Origin: a gamma proteobacterium HTCC2207
GTDB taxonomy: Bacteria > Pseudomonadota > Gammaproteobacteria > Pseudomonadales > Porticoccaceae
Assembly (NCBI GenBank): GCA_000153445.1
Contig: CH672399.1
Coordinates: forward strand, 77,779 to 112,812
DNA length: 35,034 nt
Direction of reading: 5' to 3'
Both the position numbers and the translations under genes were made by a program. Under the pieces are notes generated by a model that saw only the letters and a list, made by a program, of their open reading frames with translations, did not search any database and was not told the origin of the DNA. Shown one piece after another: positions 16,570-25,173 of this stretch. The stretch's first letter is position 1, and each line of letters starts with the position of its first letter.

Positions 16570-16827
16570 TTAACCACGCAGTAGTGGCTTCCAATAAAGC
16601 AGACCAAACAGCATAACCCGGGCAAAATTCATCAAACCTGAGTGACCGCGACTTCGAAGTTGCTTACGCATCACGACAAATTCAATCAGATGCACAGAGA
16701 GCATCGCGATACCGATCAACATAACCCACTGATCCATAGCACCCTCAAACGGCATAAAAACATTGACGATAAAGACTAGCCAGAAACCCAGCAATAGAAG
16801 CTTATTAAAGGCGATAAATTTATCCAT
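16570..16827 (-). CDS. DUF1145-family small membrane protein
   Basis: An 85-residue inner-membrane protein with about three hydrophobic segments (residues 9-25, 33-51 and 65-78). The pattern FNKLLLLGFWLVFIVNVFMPF, HLIEFVVM and a basic loop KQLRSRGHSG before a final helix matches DUF1145 (YhhL-like), whose function is unknown. Length and topology are typical of the family. It is upstream of, and probably cotranscribed with, the hypothetical gene ending at 16129. Confidence 0.75.
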   Translation of the reverse strand: MDKFIAFNKLLLLGFWLVFIVNVFMPFEGAMDQWVMLIGIAMLSVHLIEFVVMRKQLRSRGHSGLMNFARVMLFGLLYWKPLLRG

Positions 16828-17112
16828 GGTCCGAATTTCTCGTTGTTATTATTAGACGTGATCACTGTTAATCGAATATCAAAGCTGAATAATCTCAGAC
16901 CCAGTCGAACTATGCAAACTCTAAGACATGCCGCGGCTTGATCTATGGCTGCTCCTTATAAGCAATCTAGTAGCTCTTTGGCCCGCCCTAAACTGTTCCC
17001 GTAAATAGGTGGCGCTGCAGGTCACGCTGCAGATAGTACTGAAGATAACCCGTCAGACTACAGCATAGATAATACTCAGTGGCACTCGAATAGCGGTGCT
17101 AGACTAGTGTTT

Positions 17113-18405
17113 ATGACATGGAAAGCGTTTATCTACCCCTCGCCAAAGTTGCAGGAGCTCTATCGGCTGGCACTCTGTATATGTGGCGTAACTATATTGC
17201 TCGGCGCCTGGCAGGATATTGGTTATCACTCGGGACTTCTCGCCGTACTCCCAGCACTGTTTATCTACCAGTTTGCCAGCTACCTAACCACTCAATCAAC
17301 GCTCTCGACATTGAATCGCCAGAGGCTTTCTTTGGCTATGGAATTCAGCGACGGTGTTATCACTGGCCTGCTGGTCGCGCTGGCCGCATTTGATCCGATC
17401 ATCACATTGGCACTGGGTGCAGCCTTTTTGGTCACCATCGTCGGCGCCATGAAAGCCACTGCCCCGCTAGATTTATTCGGTTTGTTTCTAGGCGCTCTAC
17501 TCGGCCTCTGGTTACTGCCATTTTCAGTTGTCGCATCCACGCCAGTGCAGCTATTGGTAACCTGCACCGGTTTTGCCTACTGTCTATTTAATGTCAATAT
17601 GGCTCGGCAGACTCATTTTATGCTCGCCGAACAGCATGAATCGGTACTCAGGCAAAATGACTGGCTGACTCTGCGGACTTTTCATCTGTCTAAGTACCTC
17701 TCCCCGGCACTGCGCAAAGCCATACTCACAGGCAAGGATGTCAAAACAGGCACTCAGGAAAAAACGCTAACGGTATTTTTCTCGGATATGGAAGGCTTTA
17801 CTAAATTGGCTGAAGAGCTAAATCCGGAGCAGCTCACTGCACTGCTTAATACCTATTTAACCGAGATGTCGGAGATTGCCTTTCGCTTTGGCGGCACGCT
17901 CGACAAAGTTATCGGCGACTCTATTATGGTTTTTTTTGGCGACCCAGAGAGCCGCGGCGTGCGCTCTGACGCTGTGAGCTGTGTATCCATGGCGCTGGCC
18001 ATGCAACAGGCAATGCAAGAACTGCAGTCGCGATGGCGGGCCGAAGGCATTGCCAATCCACCAGCCCTGCGTATGGGTATCAATAGCGGGGTCTGCAAGG
18101 TGGGAAATTTTGGCACCGAGAATCGCCTCGACTACACCTTACTGGGCCGTACAGTAAACCTTGCCAGTCGTCTTGAATCAGCAGCGGCGAGCAATGAAAT
18201 ACTGATCTCCAAAGACACCTATGTGTTGATCGCAGACGCGGTTGACTGCATCGATAAAGGACAGATCAGCGTCATGGGATTTGCCGCTCCAGTGAATGTC
18301 TTTAGCGTTACCGATCTACATAAAAACATTGCCATCAAACAGGCCATTGAAGATCGGGCCCTGACTCAAAGCGCTCACACTCGGGTTTTACCTGAAGAAA
18401 TTTAA
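17113..18405 (+). CDS. Class III adenylate cyclase with N-terminal membrane domain
   Basis: Makes cyclic AMP from ATP. Numbering is from the upstream GTG at 17107. Residues 20-165 hold about six hydrophobic helices (inner-membrane domain); a linker (about 185-215) leads to a class III catalytic domain (about 218-400). Metal-binding aspartates are D227 (FFSDMEGFT) and D271 (VIGDSIMVFFGD). The ATP-selecting pair K267 and D342 (LDYT) is present, arguing for adenylate rather than guanylate cyclase. N351 and R355 in NLASRLE are the transition-state residues, so the enzyme looks active. Start is ATG at 17113 or GTG at 17107; neither has a strong ribosome site. The gene stands alone. The membrane domain may sense an unknown signal. 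Confidence 0.88.
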   Translation: MTWKAFIYPSPKLQELYRLALCICGVTILLGAWQDIGYHSGLLAVLPALFIYQFASYLTTQSTLSTLNRQRLSLAMEFSDGVITGLLVALAAFDPIITLALGAAFLVTIVGAMKATAPLDLFGLFLGALLGLWLLPFSVVASTPVQLLVTCTGFAYCLFNVNMARQTHFMLAEQHESVLRQNDWLTLRTFHLSKYLSPALRKAILTGKDVKTGTQEKTLTVFFSDMEGFTKLAEELNPEQLTALLNTYLTEMSEIAFRFGGTLDKVIGDSIMVFFGDPESRGVRSDAVSCVSMALAMQQAMQELQSRWRAEGIANPPALRMGINSGVCKVGNFGTENRLDYTLLGRTVNLASRLESAAASNEILISKDTYVLIADAVDCIDKGQISVMGFAAPVNVFSVTDLHKNIAIKQAIEDRALTQSAHTRVLPEEI

Positions 18406-18457
18406 TCTATAATTTACTTTAATTTAAATCATTAAATACATGATATAAAACAGTTAA

Positions 18458-19312
18458 TTACTGCCTTACTTGGCGATAGCTTGGTGGTAAAGGGTAGCGG
18501 CTGCTGCGAAACGGATTAATATCCAAACCGCCGCGACGCATATAGCGGGCATAGACATCGAGCTGCGCTGGCTGGCAACGCTGCATAATATCAGCGTATA
18601 TTTTCTCTACACATTGCTCGTGAAAATCCTGGTGCTGACGAAATGACACCAGGTATTTCAGCAGCCCTTCACGGTCGATCGGAGCACCCTGATAGCTAAT
18701 ATAGACCGATGCCCAATCCGGCTGATCGGTCACCGGACAGTTGGTTCTCAGCAGGTGCGAGTAGAGTGTTTCAGTGACAGCTGCAGTAACCTTTGCGCCC
18801 GGTGCCACAGCCTGATCTAAGGCTAGAAGATCTGGGTTTGGCGTATAGCAATCAATGGCAATATTCTGCTGATCAAGACAGTGGCCCTGGGGCTCTGTTA
18901 CAGGGCGAAAGCCATTGTACTCAGCGAGCTGATAAAAAATAACCTCAACAACACCCTGTGCCGCAGCGGATAGATCGGCAGTCATACAAGCCTGCACCGC
19001 CTGCTGGGATTCAAACTCTGTCTGATTAAAAGAGTTTAGATAGAGCTTGAAGGACTTCGACTCCACTATATTGACACTGGTACAGGGCACTAAAAATTCA
19101 ACAATAGCCACTTGGGGCATGCCATGTCTGTTGAGCCAGGAAACCTCAAAGCCAGTCCACAGATCAACACCAATAAAGTCAGGTAGAGGGCCACCGACAG
19201 CTTCCAATTGCTCACGGGCCGTGACACGGGGAATTGGGTCTAGCAGCGACGGGTTATAGCGGGTGCTGTAAACCGTATCCTTGCCCAGCTCGGTATTTGA
19301 ATAATCTGCCAT
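18458..19312 (-). CDS. queF: NADPH-dependent 7-cyano-7-deazaguanine reductase
   Basis: Reduces preQ0 to preQ1 in queuosine tRNA-modification synthesis, in the cytoplasm. At 284 residues this is the long (YqcD-type) two-domain form. The QueF motif ESKSFKLYLNSFNQTEF spans residues 84-100. The catalytic cysteine is C192 in TNCPVTDQPDW and the acid is D199; the C-terminal part has YRAR-like YMRRGGLDINP. The ATG at 19312 overlaps the stop codon of the upstream permease by one base (TAATG), so translation is probably coupled with the ABC genes. Why queF sits with yadGH is not explained by known function. Confidence 0.96.
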   Translation of the reverse strand: MADYSNTELGKDTVYSTRYNPSLLDPIPRVTAREQLEAVGGPLPDFIGVDLWTGFEVSWLNRHGMPQVAIVEFLVPCTSVNIVESKSFKLYLNSFNQTEFESQQAVQACMTADLSAAAQGVVEVIFYQLAEYNGFRPVTEPQGHCLDQQNIAIDCYTPNPDLLALDQAVAPGAKVTAAVTETLYSHLLRTNCPVTDQPDWASVYISYQGAPIDREGLLKYLVSFRQHQDFHEQCVEKIYADIMQRCQPAQLDVYARYMRRGGLDINPFRSSRYPLPPSYRQVRQ

Positions 19313-20085
19313 TAGCTGCGCAACCTTGAGCCTCTATCGAGCAGATTCAGCGCCACGCCAAACAGCACCACACAGAACAGACTCACCATGGTAAAGGCCC
19401 AAACAATATTGATATCGCTAATACCGGCAATGCCATAACGAAAGGCATTGACCATATAGAGTATTGGGTTGATCTGTGACACACCGCCCCAGAAGTCTCC
19501 GAGCATATCAATGGAATAGAACACGCCACCCAGATAAATCAGCGGTGTCAGCACAAAGGTCGGGATAATGGAAATATCATCAAAGTTGCGGGCAAACACC
19601 GCATTGATTAACCCCGCCAGAGAGAACATTAGCGACGTCATCAGTACTATGGCAATGGTCACTGGCAGGCTGTGGATACTGAAGTCAGCAAAGTACAGCG
19701 ACAGAATCGTCACAATCAAGCCCACACCCAAACCGCGACTCATGCCGCCGACCACATAGCCGGACAAAATAATCCAGCTGGGTACAGGCGAGACCAGCAG
19801 TTCTTCAATATTGCGCTGGAACTTAGAGCCAAAGAATGAGGACACCACATTGGAATATGAGTTGGTGATCACCGCCATCATAATCAGACCTGGAGCGACA
19901 AACTGTATATAGGGCAGACCCGACATCTCACCAATGCGCGAACCGATCAGGGTGCCGAAAATAACAAAATACAGCACGATGGTGATCACCGGAGGTAACA
20001 GCGTCTGGGGCCAAATACGTAAAAAGCGCTGAATTTCGCGGCGCACTATGGTGATAAAGGCAATCCATTTTTGCTGGCTAGTCAT
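19312..20085 (-). CDS. yadH: ABC-2 type transporter permease
   Basis: A 257-residue inner-membrane permease with about six hydrophobic segments (first near 30-48, last near 230-248). The segment VAPGLIMMAVITNSYSNVVSS, the conserved RNIEELLVSPVP and PLIYLGGVFYSI match ABC-2 exporters of the YadH type. It pairs with the ATPase encoded just upstream; the substrate is unknown. Ribosome site AGGAG lies six bases before the ATG. The start overlaps the end of the ATPase gene by eight bases, and the stop overlaps queF by one. Confidence 0.92.
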   Translation of the reverse strand: MTSQQKWIAFITIVRREIQRFLRIWPQTLLPPVITIVLYFVIFGTLIGSRIGEMSGLPYIQFVAPGLIMMAVITNSYSNVVSSFFGSKFQRNIEELLVSPVPSWIILSGYVVGGMSRGLGVGLIVTILSLYFADFSIHSLPVTIAIVLMTSLMFSLAGLINAVFARNFDDISIIPTFVLTPLIYLGGVFYSIDMLGDFWGGVSQINPILYMVNAFRYGIAGISDINIVWAFTMVSLFCVVLFGVALNLLDRGSRLRS

Positions 20086-21013
20086 GGCTCTCTCCTGTCA
20101 GATTTTTCTCAACCATAGTGAAGAACAACTCTTCCAGTCGATTGGTTTTATTGCGCATGCTTAACACCTCGATGCCCTGCCCGCTCAACACTTCAAACAA
20201 ATGGTTAATCGACTGTGACTTTTCCACTTCCACTTCCAGGGTATTGGGCTCAACCAACGTTAGAGGATAGCTCTCAATCTCTGGGCACTCAGCTAGGGGC
20301 TCACGGATATCGAGAACAAATAATTCTTTATTGAGCTGCGCCAACAACTCACGAATGCTGGTGTTTTTGACAATCTTGCCATGGTCGATAATCGCCACAT
20401 TGCGACACAGGCTCTCGGCCTCTTCAAGATAGTGGGTAGTGAGAATAATGGTTGTCCCACTGGCGTTAATCTCACGAAGAAATTCCCACATGGAACGCCG
20501 CAGCTCGATATCCACGCCGGCAGTGGGCTCATCGAGAACCAGTAATTTGGGCTCATGCATCAGTGCTCGGGCAATCATCAATCGACGCTTCATACCGCCG
20601 GAAAGGGTACGCGATGGCACATGACTCTTGTCCCAGAGACCCAGCTGACGGAGATATTTCTCAGCGCGAACTATGGCGACATCACGGGGAATACCAAAGT
20701 AGCCGGCCTGATGAATCAGAATATCTAAGGGCTTTTCAAACTGATTGAAATTAAATTCCTGAGGAACCACGCCCACCAGCTGTTTCGCCTGGGAAAAGTC
20801 TTTATCTACATCATGACCGAAGATACTGACCTTGCCGCCAGTCTTCAGTACCAGAGAACAGATAATGCCAATGGTGGTGGACTTACCCGCACCATTGGGT
20901 CCGAGCAAAGCAAAGAAATCCCCCGGCTGAACAGTTAGGGAAATATCCTTTAAAGCCTGAAAGCCACCCTCATAGGTTTTACTCAGCTGTTCAATTGCCA
21001 GTGCTGGTTGCAT
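20078..21013 (-). CDS. yadG: ABC-2 type transporter ATP-binding protein
   Basis: A 311-residue ATPase. Walker A GPNGAGKST lies near residue 38, the Q-loop in VVPQEFNF, the signature LSGGMKRRLMIARAL near 143, Walker B LLVLDEPTAGVD, and the switch histidine in ILTTHYLEEAE. The C-terminal 80 residues are a regulatory extension usual in YadG-type proteins. AGGA lies seven bases before the ATG. First gene of yadG-yadH-queF. Confidence 0.93.
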   Translation of the reverse strand: MQPALAIEQLSKTYEGGFQALKDISLTVQPGDFFALLGPNGAGKSTTIGIICSLVLKTGGKVSIFGHDVDKDFSQAKQLVGVVPQEFNFNQFEKPLDILIHQAGYFGIPRDVAIVRAEKYLRQLGLWDKSHVPSRTLSGGMKRRLMIARALMHEPKLLVLDEPTAGVDIELRRSMWEFLREINASGTTIILTTHYLEEAESLCRNVAIIDHGKIVKNTSIRELLAQLNKELFVLDIREPLAECPEIESYPLTLVEPNTLEVEVEKSQSINHLFEVLSGQGIEVLSMRNKTNRLEELFFTMVEKNLTGESHD

Positions 21014-21098
21014 AGTTGTTCCTGATTGTCGGTTTAGAGTGCTGATTTGTGATGCTACTGCGAGTCATTAGTCTTAGCGGCTAACTTGACTCACCGTT

Positions 21099-21128
21099 TT
21101 GACGTATACGGGCCAATCGCCCTATTGT
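21099..21128 (+). promoter_or_regulatory. Possible promoter for the DUF2062 gene
   Basis: TTGACG at 21099-21104 and TATTGT at 21123-21128, spaced 18 bases, fit a sigma-70 promoter moderately. It is 137 bases before the start codon, in the divergent region shared with yadG. Confidence 0.25.
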
Positions 21129-21264
21129 AGCTTCGCCAGGCTAATAAGTCCGACTTTGAGTCATTTAGGGAGAGATTTTCTCTTTCAGGCAAAATTAATT
21201 ATCTAGTCCGACAACCCTATTGCCGTCATAATGGAGACCTAAAGAGAGAAGCCTAAAAAACACT

Positions 21265-21795
21265 ATGCCGAAAAAATTTATCCGTAGCGTACTGCCCGAC
21301 TTCGCCACTGTACTGAAGCACAAATCCATGCGCTGGACTGTGCCCCTAATTCGTGACCCCAATATCTTGCACCTTAACCGTGAATCGGTCTCTCTAGCCG
21401 TGTTTATCGGCATTCTCGTGGCGTTTCTGCCACTGCCAGGGCAAACCTTTATTGCCGCTGCACTGGCGCTCTGGTGGGGTGCCAACCTTCCTCTATCAAT
21501 CCTCTGCATCTGGATCAGCAACCCGGTGACCATAGCGCCGATATTCTTTTTGACCTATCGCGTCGGTGCCGCTGTGCTCGGCAGCGCACCGCTTGATTTC
21601 AGTATCTCACTGACCTGGGAATGGTTCTCAAGCATGGGCGCTCAGATTATGCTGCCACTGATGGTGGGCAGCCTGCTGTGCGGCTTTGCCTGCGCAGCCG
21701 CCGGCTATTTAATGATTAATTTTCTGTGGCGCTGGCAAGTGATACGCAACTGGGAAAAACGCAAACTGGCGCGCCAACAGCAGCAAAATAAATAA
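21265..21795 (+). CDS. DUF2062 membrane protein
   Basis: A 176-residue inner-membrane protein. DUF2062 features: a basic N-terminus, WTVPLIRDPNILHLNRESVSLAVFIGILVAFLP with a proline-rich helix pair, LPLPGQTF, and the central SNPVTIAPIFFLTYRVG. There are about four transmembrane segments and a strongly basic C-terminus (KRKLARQQQQ). Function unknown; in pseudomonads a DUF2062 gene sits beside the lol genes, as here. It converges on lolE, with 25 bases between the stop codons. The ribosome site is weak (AGAGAGAAG well upstream). Confidence 0.86.
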   Translation: MPKKFIRSVLPDFATVLKHKSMRWTVPLIRDPNILHLNRESVSLAVFIGILVAFLPLPGQTFIAAALALWWGANLPLSILCIWISNPVTIAPIFFLTYRVGAAVLGSAPLDFSISLTWEWFSSMGAQIMLPLMVGSLLCGFACAAAGYLMINFLWRWQVIRNWEKRKLARQQQQNK

Positions 21796-21820
21796 AGTTC
21801 TTGTCTCGGGGATTAGTCGG

Positions 21821-23038
21821 TTACTCGTAGCGCAACTCATCTGCGGGCACCATGCGACTGGCACGCAATGCCGGATAGAGGGTTGCCAAGAGATTTAATA
21901 CCACTGCTGCCAAAGACACCTTGAGCACATCCGACCCGCGCAGATCCACCGGAATATAATCAATGGGATAGACCTCCGTATTCAGGAAGGTCACGCCAAA
22001 TAGCGACTCCAACCAAAGCACCAAATCCGCCACCCAGAAACAGCCGAGCACACCCAGCAGCACACCGATTAGAATACCGAACAACCCAATCAAGACACCC
22101 TGAGTTAGAAATAGCTGCAGAATTTCACGACGGGTCAGACCTAGAGTCTGAAGAATGGCAATATCTTTGCGCTTGTCCATCACTGACATCATCAGCATGG
22201 AAATCACATTAAACGCCGCGATGGCGATAATCATAAAAATCAGCAGCCCGACCATATTCCGCGACAGCTGAATCGCCTGATAGAGATTGCCATGGGTCTG
22301 AAACCAATCTCTAAAGCCATAGCCAAAAGGCAACTCCTCGAGCATGCGGTAACCCAATTGGCGTGCATTAAATTGATCGTCGATCTGCACCCGAAAGCCA
22401 TTAACCAATCCGCTAATACCAGCCACATCCGCCACCACCGGCAAGGCGCCAATAGCCAGTAGTTGGTCGATCTCAGTGTGGGTGGCGAACACTCCAGCCA
22501 GCGTAAAGGCTTGAGCCACTGTGGGCCCCTCCGCCGAAGGCACAATTAGCGTTAAACGCTGACCTAGCTGAATATTTAAACTCTCCGCAACAACCTCAGA
22601 CACCAGCAGCTGATTGCCCTGAGGCAGACTGACACCAGCCTCATCGAGTACTGCCTGCAACCCCAAAGGCACAGCGTCGGCCTCCAAACCAAGCAACTGA
22701 ATCGGCCTGCTAGTCTGGCGAAAATGCACCATTCCGTTGACCTCAGCGTAGGGCGTTACCTCAGTGACCGATGGCTGGCGAGCGATAAGCCCAGCATCAG
22801 TGCGCCAGTCGGCGACCCCCTGTTGATGAATAACTTGCACATGGGGCACTACCGACAGAATGCGCTCGCGCAATTCCCGATCGAAGCCGTTCATGACCGA
22901 TAGCACAACAATTAACAGGCACACGCCCAGCACTAGGCCACTAATCGCCAAGAGAGAAATAAACGACACCAGACGATTACCGCCTCCTCCAGAGGAAAAG
23001 TAGCGCAGCCCGATAAATAATGGCAGAGGCTTATACAA
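21821..23038 (-). CDS. lolE: Lipoprotein-releasing ABC permease, LolE position
   Basis: A 405-residue inner-membrane permease with LolD that extracts outer-membrane lipoproteins and hands them to LolA. The N-terminal PLFIGLRYFSS, a transmembrane helix with GLVLGVCLLIVVLSVMNGFDRELRERIL, a large periplasmic domain, then three C-terminal helices around MMSVMDKRKDIAILQTLGLT. The family ending AS(R/G)..PA(D/E)ALRYE is present as MVPADELRYE. I place the start at the TTG at 23038, eight bases after GGAG, overlapping the lolD stop by eight bases. The longer frame to 23071 would overlap lolD by 41. Named LolE by order; LolC and LolE are paralogs and could be swapped. Confidence 0.88.
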   Translation of the reverse strand: MYKPLPLFIGLRYFSSGGGGNRLVSFISLLAISGLVLGVCLLIVVLSVMNGFDRELRERILSVVPHVQVIHQQGVADWRTDAGLIARQPSVTEVTPYAEVNGMVHFRQTSRPIQLLGLEADAVPLGLQAVLDEAGVSLPQGNQLLVSEVVAESLNIQLGQRLTLIVPSAEGPTVAQAFTLAGVFATHTEIDQLLAIGALPVVADVAGISGLVNGFRVQIDDQFNARQLGYRMLEELPFGYGFRDWFQTHGNLYQAIQLSRNMVGLLIFMIIAIAAFNVISMLMMSVMDKRKDIAILQTLGLTRREILQLFLTQGVLIGLFGILIGVLLGVLGCFWVADLVLWLESLFGVTFLNTEVYPIDYIPVDLRGSDVLKVSLAAVVLNLLATLYPALRASRMVPADELRYE

Positions 23039-23798
23039 CCGCAGTCTCCAGTTCCACCAGCTGACCATCAATCAGATTTACCTGACGATCCATGCGCGCC
23101 GCAATAGCCGGGTCGTGAGTGACCACCACAAAAGAGATATTTAGGCTTTGATTGAGGGTTAACAATAGATCCAAAATCACGCCAGCAGTCCCGGGATCCA
23201 GATTACCCGTAGGCTCGTCCATTAAGACGATCGAAGGCGAGGTCACCAGTGCCCGGGCAATAGCCACACGCTGACGCTCACCGCCGGAAAGCTCTGCAGG
23301 CTTATGTTTCAGACGATCACCCAGACCCACTTTGTCGAGCAACTCCTCAGCACGCTGTTGTGCCTCAGCAACCGACGCCCCGCCGATCAGGCAAGGCAAG
23401 GCGACATTTTCCAGAGCACTAAACTCACCCAGCAGATGATGAAACTGATAGACAAAGCCCACATGCTGATTACGCCACTTGGCTCGATCAGAAACACCCA
23501 GCCCCTGCCAATCCGCACCACAGACCGTCACCCTGCCAGCGGTAGGATCATCCAAACCGCCAAGTAAATTTAATAAAGTGGTTTTACCTGAGCCTGACAC
23601 GCCAACTACAGCAAGCTTTTCACCTGCTTTAACCGCCACATTAGTATCCCGCAGCACTGGCAGCAGGCTATCGCCCTGCTGGTAGTCGCGACCGACCGCC
23701 TTGGCCTGTAAGACATAAGAAGAGCCCTCAGCGGCAGAAGAGCCCTCAGCAGCAGAAGTCCCCTCAGGGACTTTATTTAAAAGCAGGTCAGTGGTCAT
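23031..23798 (-). CDS. lolD: Lipoprotein-releasing system ATP-binding protein
   Basis: ATPase subunit of LolCDE, 255 residues. Walker A GVSGSGKTTLLNLLGGLDDP, the LolD-type loop FVYQFHHLLGEFSALENV (which couples to LolC/E), signature LSGGERQRVAIARAL, Walker B IVLMDEPTGNLDP, and the switch histidine in VVVTHD are all present. The ATG at 23798 has GGAGG nine bases upstream and overlaps the lolC end by 11 bases. A longer frame to 23879 lies inside lolC and is rejected. The N-terminus carries a duplicated AAEGSS insert at about residues 13-24, before the ABC domain (see findings). Confidence 0.95.
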   Translation of the reverse strand: MTTDLLLNKVPEGTSAAEGSSAAEGSSYVLQAKAVGRDYQQGDSLLPVLRDTNVAVKAGEKLAVVGVSGSGKTTLLNLLGGLDDPTAGRVTVCGADWQGLGVSDRAKWRNQHVGFVYQFHHLLGEFSALENVALPCLIGGASVAEAQQRAEELLDKVGLGDRLKHKPAELSGGERQRVAIARALVTSPSIVLMDEPTGNLDPGTAGVILDLLLTLNQSLNISFVVVTHDPAIAARMDRQVNLIDGQLVELETAVV

Positions 23799-25068
23799 AG
23801 CGCAACGCCTCCGCAGGCAATACTTTGCCCGCTCGCCAAGCGGGATAGAGTGTAGCGAGAAAACTAATAACCAATGCACCGCCTACAACCACAGCCACAT
23901 CACTGACTATAATTTCCGAGGGCAAAGCACTGATTAAATAAATAGAGGGATCAAAAATATAGCTACCACTGAGCGCTTCCAGCCCAGCCACAATATCGCC
24001 GACAAAATAGGCCAGCAGACAACCCAAGACAGTGCCAGCCAGAATACCCAAACTGCCCACCGCCAGACCCTGAATCACAAAGATCTTCATCACCGTCCCG
24101 GACGTTGCACCCAGCGTCCGGATCACCGCAATATCCTTGCGCTTATCTGAGACCATCAACACCAGACTAGCAACAATATTAAACGCCGCCACCGCGATAA
24201 TCACTGACAGCAGCAAGCTTACAATTACCTTCTCCATGCGCATCGCTTGAAACAGCGTGCCCATATTATCGCTCCAGGTACGCCACTGCAGATCGTCCTT
24301 TGGTCGGTCAGCTAAAAAGTTCTTATCGCCCTGAGAGCCGAGCCAGTTATCCGCCATAAAGGCATCAGACAATTCCAGCTGCACACCCTGAAAACGCTTT
24401 CCCAAGCGCAACAGCTTCTGACCATCGCGATAGTGAATAAACACCACTGAGGCATCCACCTGAGCACCCACCTGAAAAATACCGGTCACCGTCACCCGTT
24501 TAATGCGCGGAAACGCCCCGGCCGGCGTCACAGTCACCGAGGGCAACGTCAGCTGCAAGCGATCGCCGACAAAAAGGTCTAGCTTGCGCGCCACCTGACT
24601 GCCAATCACCACGCCGAACTCACCAGCCTGTAACTGACCCACATAGCCACTGATCATATTCTCAGCCAATTTCTCCCCAGCGCGCGATTCAGGATCTATA
24701 CCCTGCAACACCAAACCCGCTTGATTACCCTTACTGGAGCCCATCACAAAGCTCTGCAACAATGGCACCACCGAGAGTACCTGAACCGGCGCATTATCAG
24801 AACCCGCCTTTAACTCAGCCTCCAGCTGATTAATCTGTGCGATATCCAAGCCCTGAGGACTGGTGAGAGTCACATGAGGTACCACCCTTAATAGACGCAT
24901 CTTGATCTCGCGATCAAAGCCATTCATCACCGATAGCACCACAATCAGTGCCATCACCCCAATCGCCATAGCCGCCAGAGAAAACAGCGAAATAAACGAC
25001 ACAAAGCTATCGCGTCGCTTGCTGCGCATATAGCGCAGCCCAATAAATAGAGGGAGGTTGGTTAACAT
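23788..25068 (-). CDS. lolC: Lipoprotein-releasing ABC permease, LolC position
   Basis: A 426-residue permease, first gene of lolC-lolD-lolE. The N-terminus LPLFIGLRYMRSKRRDSFVSFISLFS, the helix IGVMALIVVLSVMNGFDREI, the periplasmic domain, and three C-terminal helices with LMVSDKRKDIAVIRTLGATSGTVMKIF and an ending VLPAEALRYDH are family features. About 31% or more identity to the LolE-position gene is evident by eye in these motifs, as expected for paralogs. The ATG at 25068 is chosen by alignment with other LolC; no good ribosome site precedes it. A 21-bp repeat (25069-25089) abuts the start codon. Confidence 0.88.
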   Translation of the reverse strand: MLTNLPLFIGLRYMRSKRRDSFVSFISLFSLAAMAIGVMALIVVLSVMNGFDREIKMRLLRVVPHVTLTSPQGLDIAQINQLEAELKAGSDNAPVQVLSVVPLLQSFVMGSSKGNQAGLVLQGIDPESRAGEKLAENMISGYVGQLQAGEFGVVIGSQVARKLDLFVGDRLQLTLPSVTVTPAGAFPRIKRVTVTGIFQVGAQVDASVVFIHYRDGQKLLRLGKRFQGVQLELSDAFMADNWLGSQGDKNFLADRPKDDLQWRTWSDNMGTLFQAMRMEKVIVSLLLSVIIAVAAFNIVASLVLMVSDKRKDIAVIRTLGATSGTVMKIFVIQGLAVGSLGILAGTVLGCLLAYFVGDIVAGLEALSGSYIFDPSIYLISALPSEIIVSDVAVVVGGALVISFLATLYPAWRAGKVLPAEALRYDH

Positions 25069-25089
25069 GCAAGGATTAAACCCGAAAGC
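25069..25089. repeat. 21-bp direct repeat, copy 1 (upstream of lolC)
   Basis: GCAAGGATTAAACCCGAAAGC, repeated with one change (GCAG for GCAA) at 25840-25860. The two copies bracket the LysE-type exporter gene, 771 bases apart start to start. This copy directly abuts the lolC start codon. Confidence 0.9.
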
Positions 25090-25173
25090 CGCAGGACACA
25101 CAAGATTGCGGGGGCGGATGGGCCGAGATTAAGCGGTATTACTGAGGAATCGCGACTGTTCGCAAATTACAAA

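Noticed and set aside
23799..23879. Upstream extension of lolD by 27 codons
   Set aside because: It lies inside lolC, lacks a ribosome site, and the ATG at 23798 has GGAGG at good distance.
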